Under the pieces are notes generated by a model. It did no database searches, was not told the origin of the DNA, and worked only from the letters and a program-made list of their open reading frames with translations. From positions 1,997,501 to 2,061,500 of the forward strand of contig NZ_CP047491.1 in assembly GCF_009931115.1 (NCBI RefSeq): a stretch of DNA of 64,000 bases, written 5' to 3'. The stretch is from Microbulbifer hydrolyticus. GTDB taxonomy: Bacteria > Pseudomonadota > Gammaproteobacteria > Pseudomonadales > Cellvibrionaceae. Below, piece by piece: positions 8,980-17,029 of this stretch. The position numbers were made by a program, and so were the translations under genes. The first letter of the stretch is position 1; each line of letters starts with the position of its first letter.

Positions 8980-9008
8980 GAACATACCTGGTAAATCGTG
9001 CCTGGTAA
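8972..9008 (+). repeat. Triple direct repeat CCTGGTAA across the receptor stop codon
   Basis: CCTGGTAA occurs at 8972-8979 (ending in the stop codon), 8987-8994 and 9001-9008, with spacing of 15 and 14 bases. It ends just before the GGGGAGGG ribosome site of the response regulator gene. It may be a slippage product or a binding site. Confidence 0.6.
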
Positions 9009-9022
9009 GGGGAGGGCAGTAG

Positions 9023-9727
9023 ATGGGACATGCGCTTGGTGCCGTGCCGATCAGGGTGTTGATTGTCGAAGACAGTCGCGGTATTTGCGAGAACATTGCC
9101 GCGTATCTTGAAAAGCATAACTACGTTATGGACTTTGCCTATGACGGTATAAGCGCAATGCATCTGGCGTTGACGAATCGGTTTGACGTTATCGTTCTGG
9201 ACCTGATGTTGCCGGGTATGGATGGCCTGAGTTTCTGCCAAAAGCTACGGACGGATGCCGGAGTGGAAACGCCCGTGCTCATGCTAACGGCGAGGGACAC
9301 GCTTGACGATAAGCTCAAGGGGTTCGAGGCTGGAGCCGATGACTATTTGGTTAAACCGTTCGCATTACAGGAGCTACATGCGCGGCTGCAGGCGCTGTAC
9401 AAACGTAGGCACGGGAAAACTTCGAACCTGTTAACAGTAGGTGATCTTACGATGAACAGGTCCACGCTGCAGGTGCGTCGCGCGGGGCAGCACATCGATC
9501 TCAGCCCTGCAGGTATGAGGCTGCTTCAGCGACTGATGGAAGTGTCGCCGTCTGTTGTAACTCGCGATGATCTCGAAATACTGTTGTGGGCGGACGAGCG
9601 CCCCGATGGTGATGCGCTTCGCTCCCATTTGTACAAGCTGCGGCAGGCTATCGACAGGCCGTTTGATAGCCCGTTAATTCACACGGTGCATCGCATTGGG
9701 TACCGCATTGCGGAGGAAGCCCAGTAA
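9023..9727 (+). CDS. OmpR/PhoB-type response regulator
   Basis: 234 residues. The receiver domain (about 10-125) has the acidic pair Glu16/Asp17, phosphoacceptor Asp60 in VLDLMLPGMDG, the Thr in MLTARD and Lys in DDYLVKPF. Residues 135-232 are a winged helix (LTVGDLTMN, RSHLYKLRQAID, TVHRIGYRI) that binds DNA. A strong GGGGAGGG ribosome site precedes the ATG. Its stop shares one base with the start of the kinase gene, so the two are translationally coupled. Likely targets are the receptor gene upstream and the OmpW-like gene, by position only. Confidence 0.92.
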   Translation: MGHALGAVPIRVLIVEDSRGICENIAAYLEKHNYVMDFAYDGISAMHLALTNRFDVIVLDLMLPGMDGLSFCQKLRTDAGVETPVLMLTARDTLDDKLKGFEAGADDYLVKPFALQELHARLQALYKRRHGKTSNLLTVGDLTMNRSTLQVRRAGQHIDLSPAGMRLLQRLMEVSPSVVTRDDLEILLWADERPDGDALRSHLYKLRQAIDRPFDSPLIHTVHRIGYRIAEEAQ

Positions 9728-10956
9728 TGTATCGGCACAGTTTGCGCACGCGTGTCGCCATTGCATTTGCGGTGTGTGTTGCTGTACTCAGCGTGGTCTG
9801 GGGATTCGCATTCTTCGCTGCGATCAGGTTGAGCGAAGACCGTGTACTGACGCAACAGCTACAGCATGCCGCCGAAAACTATCCTTCCCTGACGACGAAC
9901 CTTCGCGGATACGAAGAGGCTGATAGCTTGCCGGTATCACTCAGGGAGTGGGCGCGGGCAAACCCCGCTGAAGGTTTGTACGAATTCGATGCCGAAGAGT
10001 TGCATGTCGCGGTCATACCTACTAACAACGAACAGGGAACCGCATTTGTGGTTTTCGATGTTGCCGGCATTGAGGCGGCGTCGTCCGAGGACTGGTGGTT
10101 GCTGCTTGTGATCAGCGGTGTTGTGGGTACGCTCGGTGTGCTTGGTTTTGGGCTGGGCGTGCTTGTGATGCGCAGAGCGGTCGCCCCGGTCACGCAACTC
10201 GCCAAAGTGGTTGCGGCTATCGACCCGGAACAACTATCGGGCGAGGATCATAAACGCATAGCGTCCAGCCGGTTCGGCGATGATGAGGTTGGCCTGCTCG
10301 CTGAGACCATCGAAAAGACACTGGAGCGTATCAGTGCATTTGTTGAGCGGGAGCGATACTTTACCGGTTCAGCCAGCCATGAGTTGCGGACACCTATCAC
10401 TGTGATAATGGGCGCACTTGAGCTGTTAGAGCAAAGCGATCTGTCTGCGACCGATGAGAAGACTATAGCTCGAGTGAGGTGTGCGACCTTCGAAATGAAA
10501 GCCACGATTGAAATGTTCTTGTGCCTTGCTCGTGAAACTGACGATGGGCTGTACGACGAGCAGTTTTTCGTGATGCCGCTGGTAAGCCAGGCGATAGATC
10601 AGCAGCGCCACCTGTTGAATGGCAAGTGTGTCGATGTGGAAATCGATGATCTATCAAAGCCCGTTGCCTGCGGACATTCACAGGCTTTCTCTATCGCGGT
10701 CAATAATCTGGTACGCAATGCGTTCGAGCACACGCTTGAAGGGCAGGGGCCAATCACGATTCACGTCAAGGAGCACGAGCTGTTCGTCACCAATCAGGTG
10801 AGTAATGAAGCGAATGAGGAGCACGCAGCGACCCATACGTCGTCCCACGGCTATGGTCTGGGCCTGGGTATCGTTCAACGGCTGTGTGAGCGTAATCGCT
10901 GGTCGTTTTCGCTGCACGCCGATGAGGCGTGCGTAGCCGCCCGTCTTTCGTGGTGA
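9727..10956 (+). CDS. Membrane sensor histidine kinase
   Basis: 409 residues. Two membrane segments (about 10-32 and 122-145) enclose a periplasmic sensor of roughly 90 residues. Then come a HAMP linker (RRAVAPVTQLAKVVAAID), a dimerisation domain with His218 in SASHELRTP, and a catalytic domain with N-box NLVRNAFEH and G-box GYGLGLGIV. The C-terminal domain is short but has the boxes needed for ATP binding. It starts within the stop codon of the response regulator (TAATG) and surely phosphorylates it. The signal is unknown; the neighbouring TonB receptor suggests a nutrient or envelope cue. Confidence 0.9.
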   Translation: MYRHSLRTRVAIAFAVCVAVLSVVWGFAFFAAIRLSEDRVLTQQLQHAAENYPSLTTNLRGYEEADSLPVSLREWARANPAEGLYEFDAEELHVAVIPTNNEQGTAFVVFDVAGIEAASSEDWWLLLVISGVVGTLGVLGFGLGVLVMRRAVAPVTQLAKVVAAIDPEQLSGEDHKRIASSRFGDDEVGLLAETIEKTLERISAFVERERYFTGSASHELRTPITVIMGALELLEQSDLSATDEKTIARVRCATFEMKATIEMFLCLARETDDGLYDEQFFVMPLVSQAIDQQRHLLNGKCVDVEIDDLSKPVACGHSQAFSIAVNNLVRNAFEHTLEGQGPITIHVKEHELFVTNQVSNEANEEHAATHTSSHGYGLGLGIVQRLCERNRWSFSLHADEACVAARLSW

Positions 10957-11006
10957 AGACCGGAGGCCGCCAGAGCCTTCATATACGCTTCCGGGATTGC
11001 TGATAT

Positions 11007-11022
11007 CTGTTCATTTATCCAG
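11007..11022 (+). promoter_or_regulatory. LexA (SOS) box of polB
   Basis: CTG-N10-CAG at 11007-11022 with an AT-rich centre (CTGTTCATTTATCCAG) and TA following fits the gammaproteobacterial LexA consensus CTGT-N8-ACAG except for one base in the right half. It lies 48 bases before the polB start codon. In E. coli polB is an SOS gene (dinA), so position and identity agree. Confidence 0.8.
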
Positions 11023-11069
11023 TAGAATGGCGCCCATCTTCAATCTAAGCCTCAACCCAGTACAGCCTT

Positions 11070-13451
11070 TTGCCTCAAGGATTTCTCCTCAGCCGCCACA
11101 GCTTTGATCAGCGCGGCAGCACCTGCATCCACTACTGGCTGGCCACACCCGATGGCCCGGTCAAGCTGGTCATTGAAGGCGAGCGCCCGGTCTTTATGGT
11201 GAAGGTGGCGGATCGCGCCCAGGTGACCGAGGCTCTGGCCGGCGTGCCGCATGACTGGCAGCAGCTGGGCTTCCAGACCTTTGGCCGCGAGGAAGCGGCC
11301 ATGCTGTATTTCCCCACCATCGACGCCCACCGCCTGGCCCAGACCCTGTTGCAACATCGCGGCATCGAGATATTCGAAGCGGACTTTCGTCTTCACGACC
11401 GCTACCTGATGGAGCGCTTTGCCCGGGGCGGCCTCTACTTTGAAGGTGTGGCCCGGGCCAGAGACGGCTATACAGAATACCGCCACGTGCGTCTCAAGGG
11501 CGCCGAGGTGCAGCCGGATTTCACGGTGGTTTCCCTGGACGTGGAGTGCTCCGGCCAGGGTGAGCTGTATTCCATCGGTCTCTACGGTGATGGCGTGGAA
11601 GAGGTGCTGATGGTGGGCAAACCGGAGGCCGCCGATACCACCATCCACTGGGTGGATGACGAGCGGGCATTGCTCGAGGCCCTGGAGGCCAGGATCAAAA
11701 GCCTGGACCCGGACATCATCATCGGCTGGGCCGTGGTGGACTTTGATTTTCGGCTACTGCTGAAACGGGCCGGGCGCCATGGCCTGCGCCTGAAGCTGGG
11801 CCGTGGTGGCACAGAGGCCCGCTGGCGGGATGGTCGGGAAGGGGGGCCGGGCTTTGTGACGCTGCCGGGCCGGGTGGTACTGGACGGCATCGACGGACTG
11901 AAGAGCGCCACCTACAGCTTTGATAGCTTCAGCCTGGAGTTCGTGGCCCAGACCCTGCTGGGCAGGGGCAAGGACACCGAAGACGTGGACAACCGCCTGG
12001 CGGCGATTGAACACGACTTTCGCCATAACAAACCCAAGCTTGCCGCCTACAACCTGGAAGACTGCCGCCTGGTCTGGGACATCTACCAGCACACTCGCTT
12101 GCTGGATTACCTGCGCCTGCGGGCCCAGCTTACCGGCCTGGAGCTCGACCGCAGCGGCGGCTCGGTGGCGGCCTTTACCAATCTCTACCTCCCCAGGCTG
12201 CACCGCAGCCGCTATGTGGCGCCCAACCTGCCGGCGGACGGCGGCCTGGCGAGCCCCGGCGGCTATGTGATGGACTCCCGGCCCGGGCTTTACGACAACG
12301 TGCTGGTGCTGGATTTCAAGAGCCTGTATCCCAGCATTATCCGCACCTTCAAGATCGATCCGATGGGCCTGGTTGAAGGATTGGCTGAAGGAGCAGATGA
12401 GGGAACGGAAGAGGGCGCGGCCGGTGACAACAGCATTCCCGGTTTTCGCGGTGCGCGCTTCTCCCGTGACAAACACTTCCTGCCGGACATCATTACCAGT
12501 CTCTGGGCGGAGCGCGACATCGCCAAGCAGGAGCAGGATGCCGCCCGCTCCCAGGCCATCAAGATCATCATGAATTCCTTCTACGGGGTACTGGGAAGTG
12601 GGGGCTGCCGTTTTTACGACACGCGCCTCGCCAGCTCCATCACCCTGCGGGGTCACGAGATCATGCAGCAGACCGCCCGCTGGATTGAGGAGCTGGGTCA
12701 CCAGGTGATCTACGGCGATACCGATTCCACCTTTGTCTGGCTGAGCGGCGGACCGAGTCTGGACGAGGCGGACGCGATCGGCAAAAAGCTCGCCAGCGAG
12801 ATCAATACGCGCTGGCAGAACAAGCTCAAAGACGAGCTGGCGCTGGAGTGCGAACTGGAGCTGGAATTCGAAACCCACTATCAGCGCTTTCTGATGCCCA
12901 CCATTCGCGGCTCTGAGGCGGGCTCCAAGAAACGCTATGCGGGCCTGGTTGTGAAGGCGGGCGAGGAAAAGCTGGTATTCAAGGGCCTGGAAACGGTGCG
13001 CAGCGACTGGACGGCCCTGGCCAAACAGTTCCAGACCCAGCTCTACGGGATGGTGTTTCACGGTGAGGATCCGTCCGACTATATCCGCGAGACGGTGGCG
13101 AAAACCCGGGTAGGGGAGATGGACGAGCAGCTGGTGTATCGCAAGCGACTCCGGCGCAAGTTGGATCAATACGTAAAAAACGTGCCACCCCAAGTCCGCG
13201 CCGCGCGAATGGCCGATGAACACCGCCGCCAAAAGGGACTGGAACCCCGCTATCAGAACAAGGGCTGGATCCGATACGTGATCACCCTCAATGGCCCGGA
13301 GCCGGTGGATCACCGTCAGTCACCAATGGATTACCAGCACTATATCGACCGGCAGCTCAAGCCGGTGGCCGATGCCATATTGCCTTTCATAGAACTCGAT
13401 TTTGACAGCCTGGTGGATGGGCAGCTGGGCCTGTTCGGAGGGGCCGATTGA
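11070..13451 (+). CDS. polB: DNA polymerase II (family B)
   Basis: 793 residues, close to the 783 of E. coli Pol II, and alignable end to end with it. The exonuclease part has Exo I SLDVECSG, Exo II GWAVVDFDF and Exo III YNLEDCRLV. The polymerase part has motif A DFKSLYPSI, motif B KIIMNSFYGVLG and motif C YGDTDSTFV. The protein ends GQLGLFGGAD. The start is TTG: an in-frame TAA at 11046 leaves no upstream ATG, and QGFLLSRH matches the family N-terminus. Oddities are Ala in place of the usual Asn in Exo II, and an acidic low-complexity insertion (EGADEGTEEGAAGD) after motif A. The enzyme restarts replication at damage and does error-prone bypass. A LexA box precedes it. Confidence 0.95.
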   Translation: MPQGFLLSRHSFDQRGSTCIHYWLATPDGPVKLVIEGERPVFMVKVADRAQVTEALAGVPHDWQQLGFQTFGREEAAMLYFPTIDAHRLAQTLLQHRGIEIFEADFRLHDRYLMERFARGGLYFEGVARARDGYTEYRHVRLKGAEVQPDFTVVSLDVECSGQGELYSIGLYGDGVEEVLMVGKPEAADTTIHWVDDERALLEALEARIKSLDPDIIIGWAVVDFDFRLLLKRAGRHGLRLKLGRGGTEARWRDGREGGPGFVTLPGRVVLDGIDGLKSATYSFDSFSLEFVAQTLLGRGKDTEDVDNRLAAIEHDFRHNKPKLAAYNLEDCRLVWDIYQHTRLLDYLRLRAQLTGLELDRSGGSVAAFTNLYLPRLHRSRYVAPNLPADGGLASPGGYVMDSRPGLYDNVLVLDFKSLYPSIIRTFKIDPMGLVEGLAEGADEGTEEGAAGDNSIPGFRGARFSRDKHFLPDIITSLWAERDIAKQEQDAARSQAIKIIMNSFYGVLGSGGCRFYDTRLASSITLRGHEIMQQTARWIEELGHQVIYGDTDSTFVWLSGGPSLDEADAIGKKLASEINTRWQNKLKDELALECELELEFETHYQRFLMPTIRGSEAGSKKRYAGLVVKAGEEKLVFKGLETVRSDWTALAKQFQTQLYGMVFHGEDPSDYIRETVAKTRVGEMDEQLVYRKRLRRKLDQYVKNVPPQVRAARMADEHRRQKGLEPRYQNKGWIRYVITLNGPEPVDHRQSPMDYQHYIDRQLKPVADAILPFIELDFDSLVDGQLGLFGGAD

Positions 13452-13498
13452 GCATCGGCATGGCGTGCAAAATAGGACATCCAGATGAAAAATGTAAA

Positions 13499-13522
13499 AG
13501 TGCGGCATTGGCCGCGTTTTTA
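13499..13522 (+). terminator. Rho-independent terminator of polB
   Basis: GCGGC-ATTG-GCCGC (13502-13515) is followed by GTTTTTATT. It lies about 50 bases past the polB stop and touches the last codon of the convergent lipoprotein gene. Confidence 0.8.
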
Positions 13523-13897
13523 TTGTAGATTCAGGCAGTCGTTACACGCAAAGTACTTAACCTTAGTGCCGCAGCGCAGCTCCGCGGTGTTCCCAGCCCT
13601 TATCTCCCACGTACAGCTCTGACTGCCAATACGCGCTGTTCCATTGGAATAGCAGGGGAGGTAGTCGTATTCATCGTGTAGTTGCTTGAACGATATTGGT
13701 TTTGCGCGCTTGAAGAATTCTGCAGCCGCTTCTTGAGAAACAGTGAAGTCTGAACAAAACTCTTTACTGTTGTTGTCTGTTCCCGAGCCAGTGACTTCAG
13801 TTATCTCTATCTCGTTTGAATCATTAGACTGCGTGCAGCTAATAATTAGCGCCATCGAGATGATAACCAATAAACGAAAACTGTATTTTTTTACCAT
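13520..13897 (-). CDS. Small cysteine-rich lipoprotein next to an amidase
   Basis: 125 residues. A short basic start and hydrophobic run end in lipobox ALIISC (Cys21). The mature part has five or six further cysteines (FCSDF, LPCYS, QSCTW, LRCGT, ACNDC), probably disulfide-bonded in the periplasm. I know no family for it. The start overlaps the end of the upstream amidase gene by seven bases, so the two are made together. A small periplasmic lipoprotein tightly coupled to a peptidoglycan amidase could be an immunity protein or a lysis accessory; this is inference. The composition is AT-rich compared with polB next door. Confidence 0.65.
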   Translation of the reverse strand: MVKKYSFRLLVIISMALIISCTQSNDSNEIEITEVTGSGTDNNSKEFCSDFTVSQEAAAEFFKRAKPISFKQLHDEYDYLPCYSNGTARIGSQSCTWEIRAGNTAELRCGTKVKYFACNDCLNLQ

Positions 13898-14499
13898 GTG
13901 GCACTACTCGCTTCGCTGGCCATTTTGTATGACACTTCAGGGTGTCTGTAGACGTCGGCACTTGTTATATTGAAATGTGTGTAGAGTTCATTAATAAGCC
14001 ATTTGAGAGATGAGTTCTGGAGCGGAGAAATTGCTTCGTATTGCTTTTTTAGTGTGTCATACGATCCGACAATTTCAATTCCTAAAGAATCGCTATTTAA
14101 TGGGAATCGATCCGGATATGGCTTCGCTTTTTCATGACGGTGTAGGCTGCTGACTCTTGAGGAGTACGGCACTCCTTTTTGGAATAACAGCTGAATCGCA
14201 GATTGAAGCTGTAATTTCGTGCAAGATTTAGTTTCGTAACATTTAGATTTTATCTTGCCGACATGGTAGGCCTTCTGGGTAACTCTTGCGGTCTGGTAAA
14301 TTGCTCCTTTCTTATCGATTAGAAAGTGTGCTCCATGCCCGCCTTTGGCATATGAGTTGAAAGTCTGTTGTGCCGTATTGGCTCCCGTCTGGTGTATTAC
14401 GAGGGCATTTACTTTATTCAGTGCGCCTCGCTCTATTCCGGAAAAGACCTTTTGTGTGACTTTAGGATCCAAAAGCAATCCTTGCTTTAGCGTTGACAT
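13891..14499 (-). CDS. N-acetylmuramoyl-L-alanine amidase (amidase_2/PGRP type)
   Basis: 202 residues from the ATG at 14499, which has GGGGAA seven bases upstream; a TTG at 14538 gives 13 more residues but no ribosome site. Amidase features in order: VIHQTG with zinc ligand His36, GAHFLIDKKGAIYQ, AYHVGK, SLGIEIVG and YRHPEVSYK with a second zinc His. It cleaves the bond between N-acetylmuramic acid and L-alanine of murein. There is no signal peptide, so it needs lysis or a secretion system to reach the wall. The C-terminus EASSATW replaces the K-x-D/C-P-G ending of AmpD-like enzymes. It overlaps the lipoprotein gene downstream, is AT-rich, and is flanked by polB and a polB remnant. Confidence 0.8.
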   Translation of the reverse strand: MSTLKQGLLLDPKVTQKVFSGIERGALNKVNALVIHQTGANTAQQTFNSYAKGGHGAHFLIDKKGAIYQTARVTQKAYHVGKIKSKCYETKSCTKLQLQSAIQLLFQKGVPYSSRVSSLHRHEKAKPYPDRFPLNSDSLGIEIVGSYDTLKKQYEAISPLQNSSLKWLINELYTHFNITSADVYRHPEVSYKMASEASSATW

Positions 14500-14615
14500 C
14501 AAATTCCCCAAATACTTTTTCGATGGTGAATATATCAACGATATCTGGCGCTCTCAACGTAGATTAATTCGACTCTGGCACACTTTTTTTATAAAGGCTT
14601 CATAAGTGAGGAATA

Positions 14616-14751
14616 TCAGTCCCCGACGGAATACAAGCACTATATCGACCAGCAGTTCAAGCCGATGCAATATGGCCCTTTATATAACTGGATTTTGACA
14701 GCCTGGTGGATGGGCAGCTTGGACTATTTAGAGCGAGCGAATGAGCATTGG
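14616..14751 (+). pseudogene. Decayed copy of the polB 3' end
   Basis: This stretch matches the last 135 bases of polB (13316-13458). Fourteen bases (14637-14650) and 29 bases (14691-14719) are identical to 13337-13350 and 13398-13426. In between, about seven bases are lost and the frame shifts. Translated in pieces it gives EYKHYIDQQFKPM and DFDSLVDGQLGLFRASE before a stop (14742-14744) that lines up with the polB stop. The corresponding polB residues are DYQHYIDRQLKPV and DFDSLVDGQLGLFGGAD. The amidase/lipoprotein pair lies between the two copies. Confidence 0.9.
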
Positions 14752-14773
14752 CCTGATAAGTCAGGCTCCCCAA

Positions 14774-15460
14774 TTAATCGGCCTTCAGCTGGTCGCGAAT
14801 CGCCTCCCCAACGCCGCGCGCCGAAGGGGGGTTCTGGCCGGTAACCAGGCGTCCATCTACGGTGACGGACTTCATAAAATTATCGGCCTTTTCGTGGATC
14901 GCTCCGCGCTCCTTGAGCTTGGAGGCGAGAAGGAAGGGGACCACATCGTCCTTTTCCACCGCACGCTCCTCTTCATCGGTAAAAACGGAGAGTTTCTTGC
15001 CGTCCACAAACCAGCTTCCATCACTGAGTTTGACGTTGACGAAGGCGGCTGGACCGTGGCACACAGCAGCTACGACCTTGCCGGCTTCGTACATTTCCCG
15101 CACCGCTGCCTGTACATCGGCATGGTCCGGTAAGTCCCACATGGTTCCATGACCACCGGGAAAATAAATGGCGTCATAGCCTGACAGGTCAAGCTCCCTG
15201 AGTGCCGAGGTTGCTTTCAGCTTGGCATTGACATCTTCATTCTCAACGAACTCCCGGTTCACCGAGTCGTCCAAATCCTTGCTACCGGGATCGATCGGAG
15301 CCTTTCCCCCCTCGGGGGTGGCGAAGTCCACGTGAAGGCCAGCCTCGCGCAGGACGCGCCAAGGGTGTGCGGCCTCGGATAGGTGAAAGCCTGTTTTGTC
15401 TCCGGTATCCCCGAGCTTGTCGTGACCGGTCAGGACAAAAAGTACAGGGCGATCAGGCAT
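14774..15460 (-). CDS. DJ-1/PfpI superfamily protein, Hsp31-like
   Basis: 228 residues, single domain, cytosolic. AAVCHGP (Cys134, His135) is the nucleophile elbow, Glu29 in FHLSEAAHPW is the conserved acid, and YFPGGHGTMWDL is the oxyanion loop, as in Hsp31/HchA-like class I glutamine-amidotransferase folds. Members act as glutathione-independent glyoxalases, deglycase-like enzymes or chaperones; which of these applies cannot be read from the sequence. The start has GGAGGT upstream. It lies divergent from the M14-type hydrolase, and its 3' end faces the polB remnant. Confidence 0.85.
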   Translation of the reverse strand: MPDRPVLFVLTGHDKLGDTGDKTGFHLSEAAHPWRVLREAGLHVDFATPEGGKAPIDPGSKDLDDSVNREFVENEDVNAKLKATSALRELDLSGYDAIYFPGGHGTMWDLPDHADVQAAVREMYEAGKVVAAVCHGPAAFVNVKLSDGSWFVDGKKLSVFTDEEERAVEKDDVVPFLLASKLKERGAIHEKADNFMKSVTVDGRLVTGQNPPSARGVGEAIRDQLKAD

Positions 15461-15609
15461 GGTTTACCTCCAGTAGGTTGGGGTAGAAAAAACGGGAGTG
15501 CAGGTGCCATGCACCGCAGTGGCTTTCGCAAGTACAGCAGACTATTCGCTTTAAGCCAGCCTGCCGGTGCTAAAATGCCTGCCTCGATGATGACTGGAGA
15601 AGCAGCACT

Positions 15610-16533
15610 ATGAACTCGGACCCCGCAACCTATCCAATCGGTACCCCCGGCGCTCCCTGGGGCGACACGGAACGCGCCGAGTGGCTGTCCCGTCAGATCC
15701 GTCACCGCAGTTACGAGGCGGAGGTGTTGAGCGCAATCGAGAAACTGCGCGCGCGCTTCGACGTGGAAGAGTATGGCTGTCTGGAATACGGCGACGAAAG
15801 CTTTCCGCTGTTGGCGATCCGCAGCCGTGACTGGAATGATGAGCTGCCGGTGGTACTGGTCACCGGTGGGGTACACGGTTACGAGACCAGTGGCGTGCAC
15901 GGTGCGCTGCAGTTCGTGGATCAGTATGCTGCGGATTACGCCGGCCGCGTGAACCTGCTGGTGGCGCCCTGTGTCAGTCCCTGGGCTTACGAGCGTATCC
16001 ATCGCTGGAACCCGAATGCGATCGACCCGAATCGCTCATTCTATGAAGACAGCCCGGCCGGGGAATCCGCGGCGCTGATGCGGCTGGTGGCGCCGGTGCG
16101 CGATCGTGTATTGATGCATATCGACTTGCACGAGACCACGGATACCGACGAAACCGAATTCCGCCCCGCACTCGCGGCCCGCGATGGCAAGCCGTTCACC
16201 CCGGGTGGCATTCCCGACGGCTTCTATCTGGTGGACGACAGTGAGAACCCGCAGCCCGAGTTCCAGCAGGCGGTGATCGCTGCGGTAGAGAAGGTCACCC
16301 ACATCGCCCCGGCCGATGACAACAACGAGATCATCGGCTCAACCGTGGTTGCGCGCGGTGTGATCGAGTATCCGCTTAAAAAGCTCGGCCTGTGTGCCAG
16401 CGTTACCAGTGCCAAGTACAAGACCACAACGGAAGTCTACCCCGACAGCCCCCGTGCCAAGCCCGAGCAGTGCAACCGGGCACAGGCTGTAGCGGTGTGT
16501 GCCGCGATTGATTACGCGCTGGCGCATGGTTGA
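15610..16533 (+). CDS. M14-family metallohydrolase (succinylglutamate desuccinylase/carboxypeptidase-like)
   Basis: 307 residues without signal peptide. GGVHGYETSG supplies the His and Glu zinc ligands, HIDLHETTD the third His, and NPNAIDPNRSF the conserved Asn/Arg that bind the substrate carboxylate in M14 enzymes. GVIEYPL near residue 250 may hold the catalytic Glu. It belongs to the cytosolic M14 group close to AstE/aspartoacylase and probably releases an amino acid or acyl group from a small substrate; the exact one is unknown. It starts with ATG about 150 bases from the divergent DJ-1 gene and converges on a small membrane protein gene. Confidence 0.75.
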   Translation: MNSDPATYPIGTPGAPWGDTERAEWLSRQIRHRSYEAEVLSAIEKLRARFDVEEYGCLEYGDESFPLLAIRSRDWNDELPVVLVTGGVHGYETSGVHGALQFVDQYAADYAGRVNLLVAPCVSPWAYERIHRWNPNAIDPNRSFYEDSPAGESAALMRLVAPVRDRVLMHIDLHETTDTDETEFRPALAARDGKPFTPGGIPDGFYLVDDSENPQPEFQQAVIAAVEKVTHIAPADDNNEIIGSTVVARGVIEYPLKKLGLCASVTSAKYKTTTEVYPDSPRAKPEQCNRAQAVAVCAAIDYALAHG

Positions 16534-16579
16534 GATTGTGTGGTGGTACCGGCAAAAAAACCGGAATGAATTTTGGGCT

Positions 16580-17029
16580 CTAGTTCGGTTTGGCATGAGC
16601 GGGGACGGATTCCGCGGGCCAGACCAGGCCTGCCCGTATACCCGCCAGCAGTATGACAAGCGACATTTCCAGTGTTAAAAAAACGCCGATGGGGTGGTCA
16701 GCTACACCGCGTACAAGCAGGTATACCAGATAGGTCATGGCAACCAGATTGGCTGTCAGGGTGATGCTGAGTGCGTAGCCGCGTTCTTGCCAGAGCGACT
16801 TGCTGAGAAAAATATTTAATACGGCGGTGCCGGCGAGCATCGCCCCGGGTAGCATCAACAGCAGGCGACGCTGCATGGCAGCATCACCGTCCATGATCTG
16901 CGCCCAAACAGCGACAAAATGGCCGTGGGCGCCGAGGATGAGCAGAGCTGCAAGAAGCACAGCACCAACTGCGGCGACGTTGTATAGATTATTGCGCTGC
17001 ACATCCCCTGTAGTGCTAGAAACCGACAT
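16580..17029 (-). CDS. Four-helix membrane protein in a two-component operon
   Basis: 149 residues starting at the ATG at 17029, behind a GGAGGG site lying inside the response regulator gene; the 14-base overlap indicates coupling. Four hydrophobic segments are visible (about 20-40, 55-80, 85-107 and 115-135). I do not recognise the family. Being last in the kinase-regulator-membrane protein operon, it may be an output or an accessory of that system. Confidence 0.65.
   Translation of the reverse strand: MSVSSTTGDVQRNNLYNVAAVGAVLLAALLILGAHGHFVAVWAQIMDGDAAMQRRLLLMLPGAMLAGTAVLNIFLSKSLWQERGYALSITLTANLVAMTYLVYLLVRGVADHPIGVFLTLEMSLVILLAGIRAGLVWPAESVPAHAKPN

Noticed and set aside
11754-13313. Long open frame of 519 codons on the minus strand inside polB
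   Set aside because: It is a mirror of GC-rich codon use in a gene with every polymerase motif on the plus strand. It has no ribosome site and no recognisable motif.
15430-16002. 190-codon minus-strand frame over the M14-type gene start
   Set aside because: The plus-strand protein has all metal-binding motifs, and the frame runs across two divergent genes.
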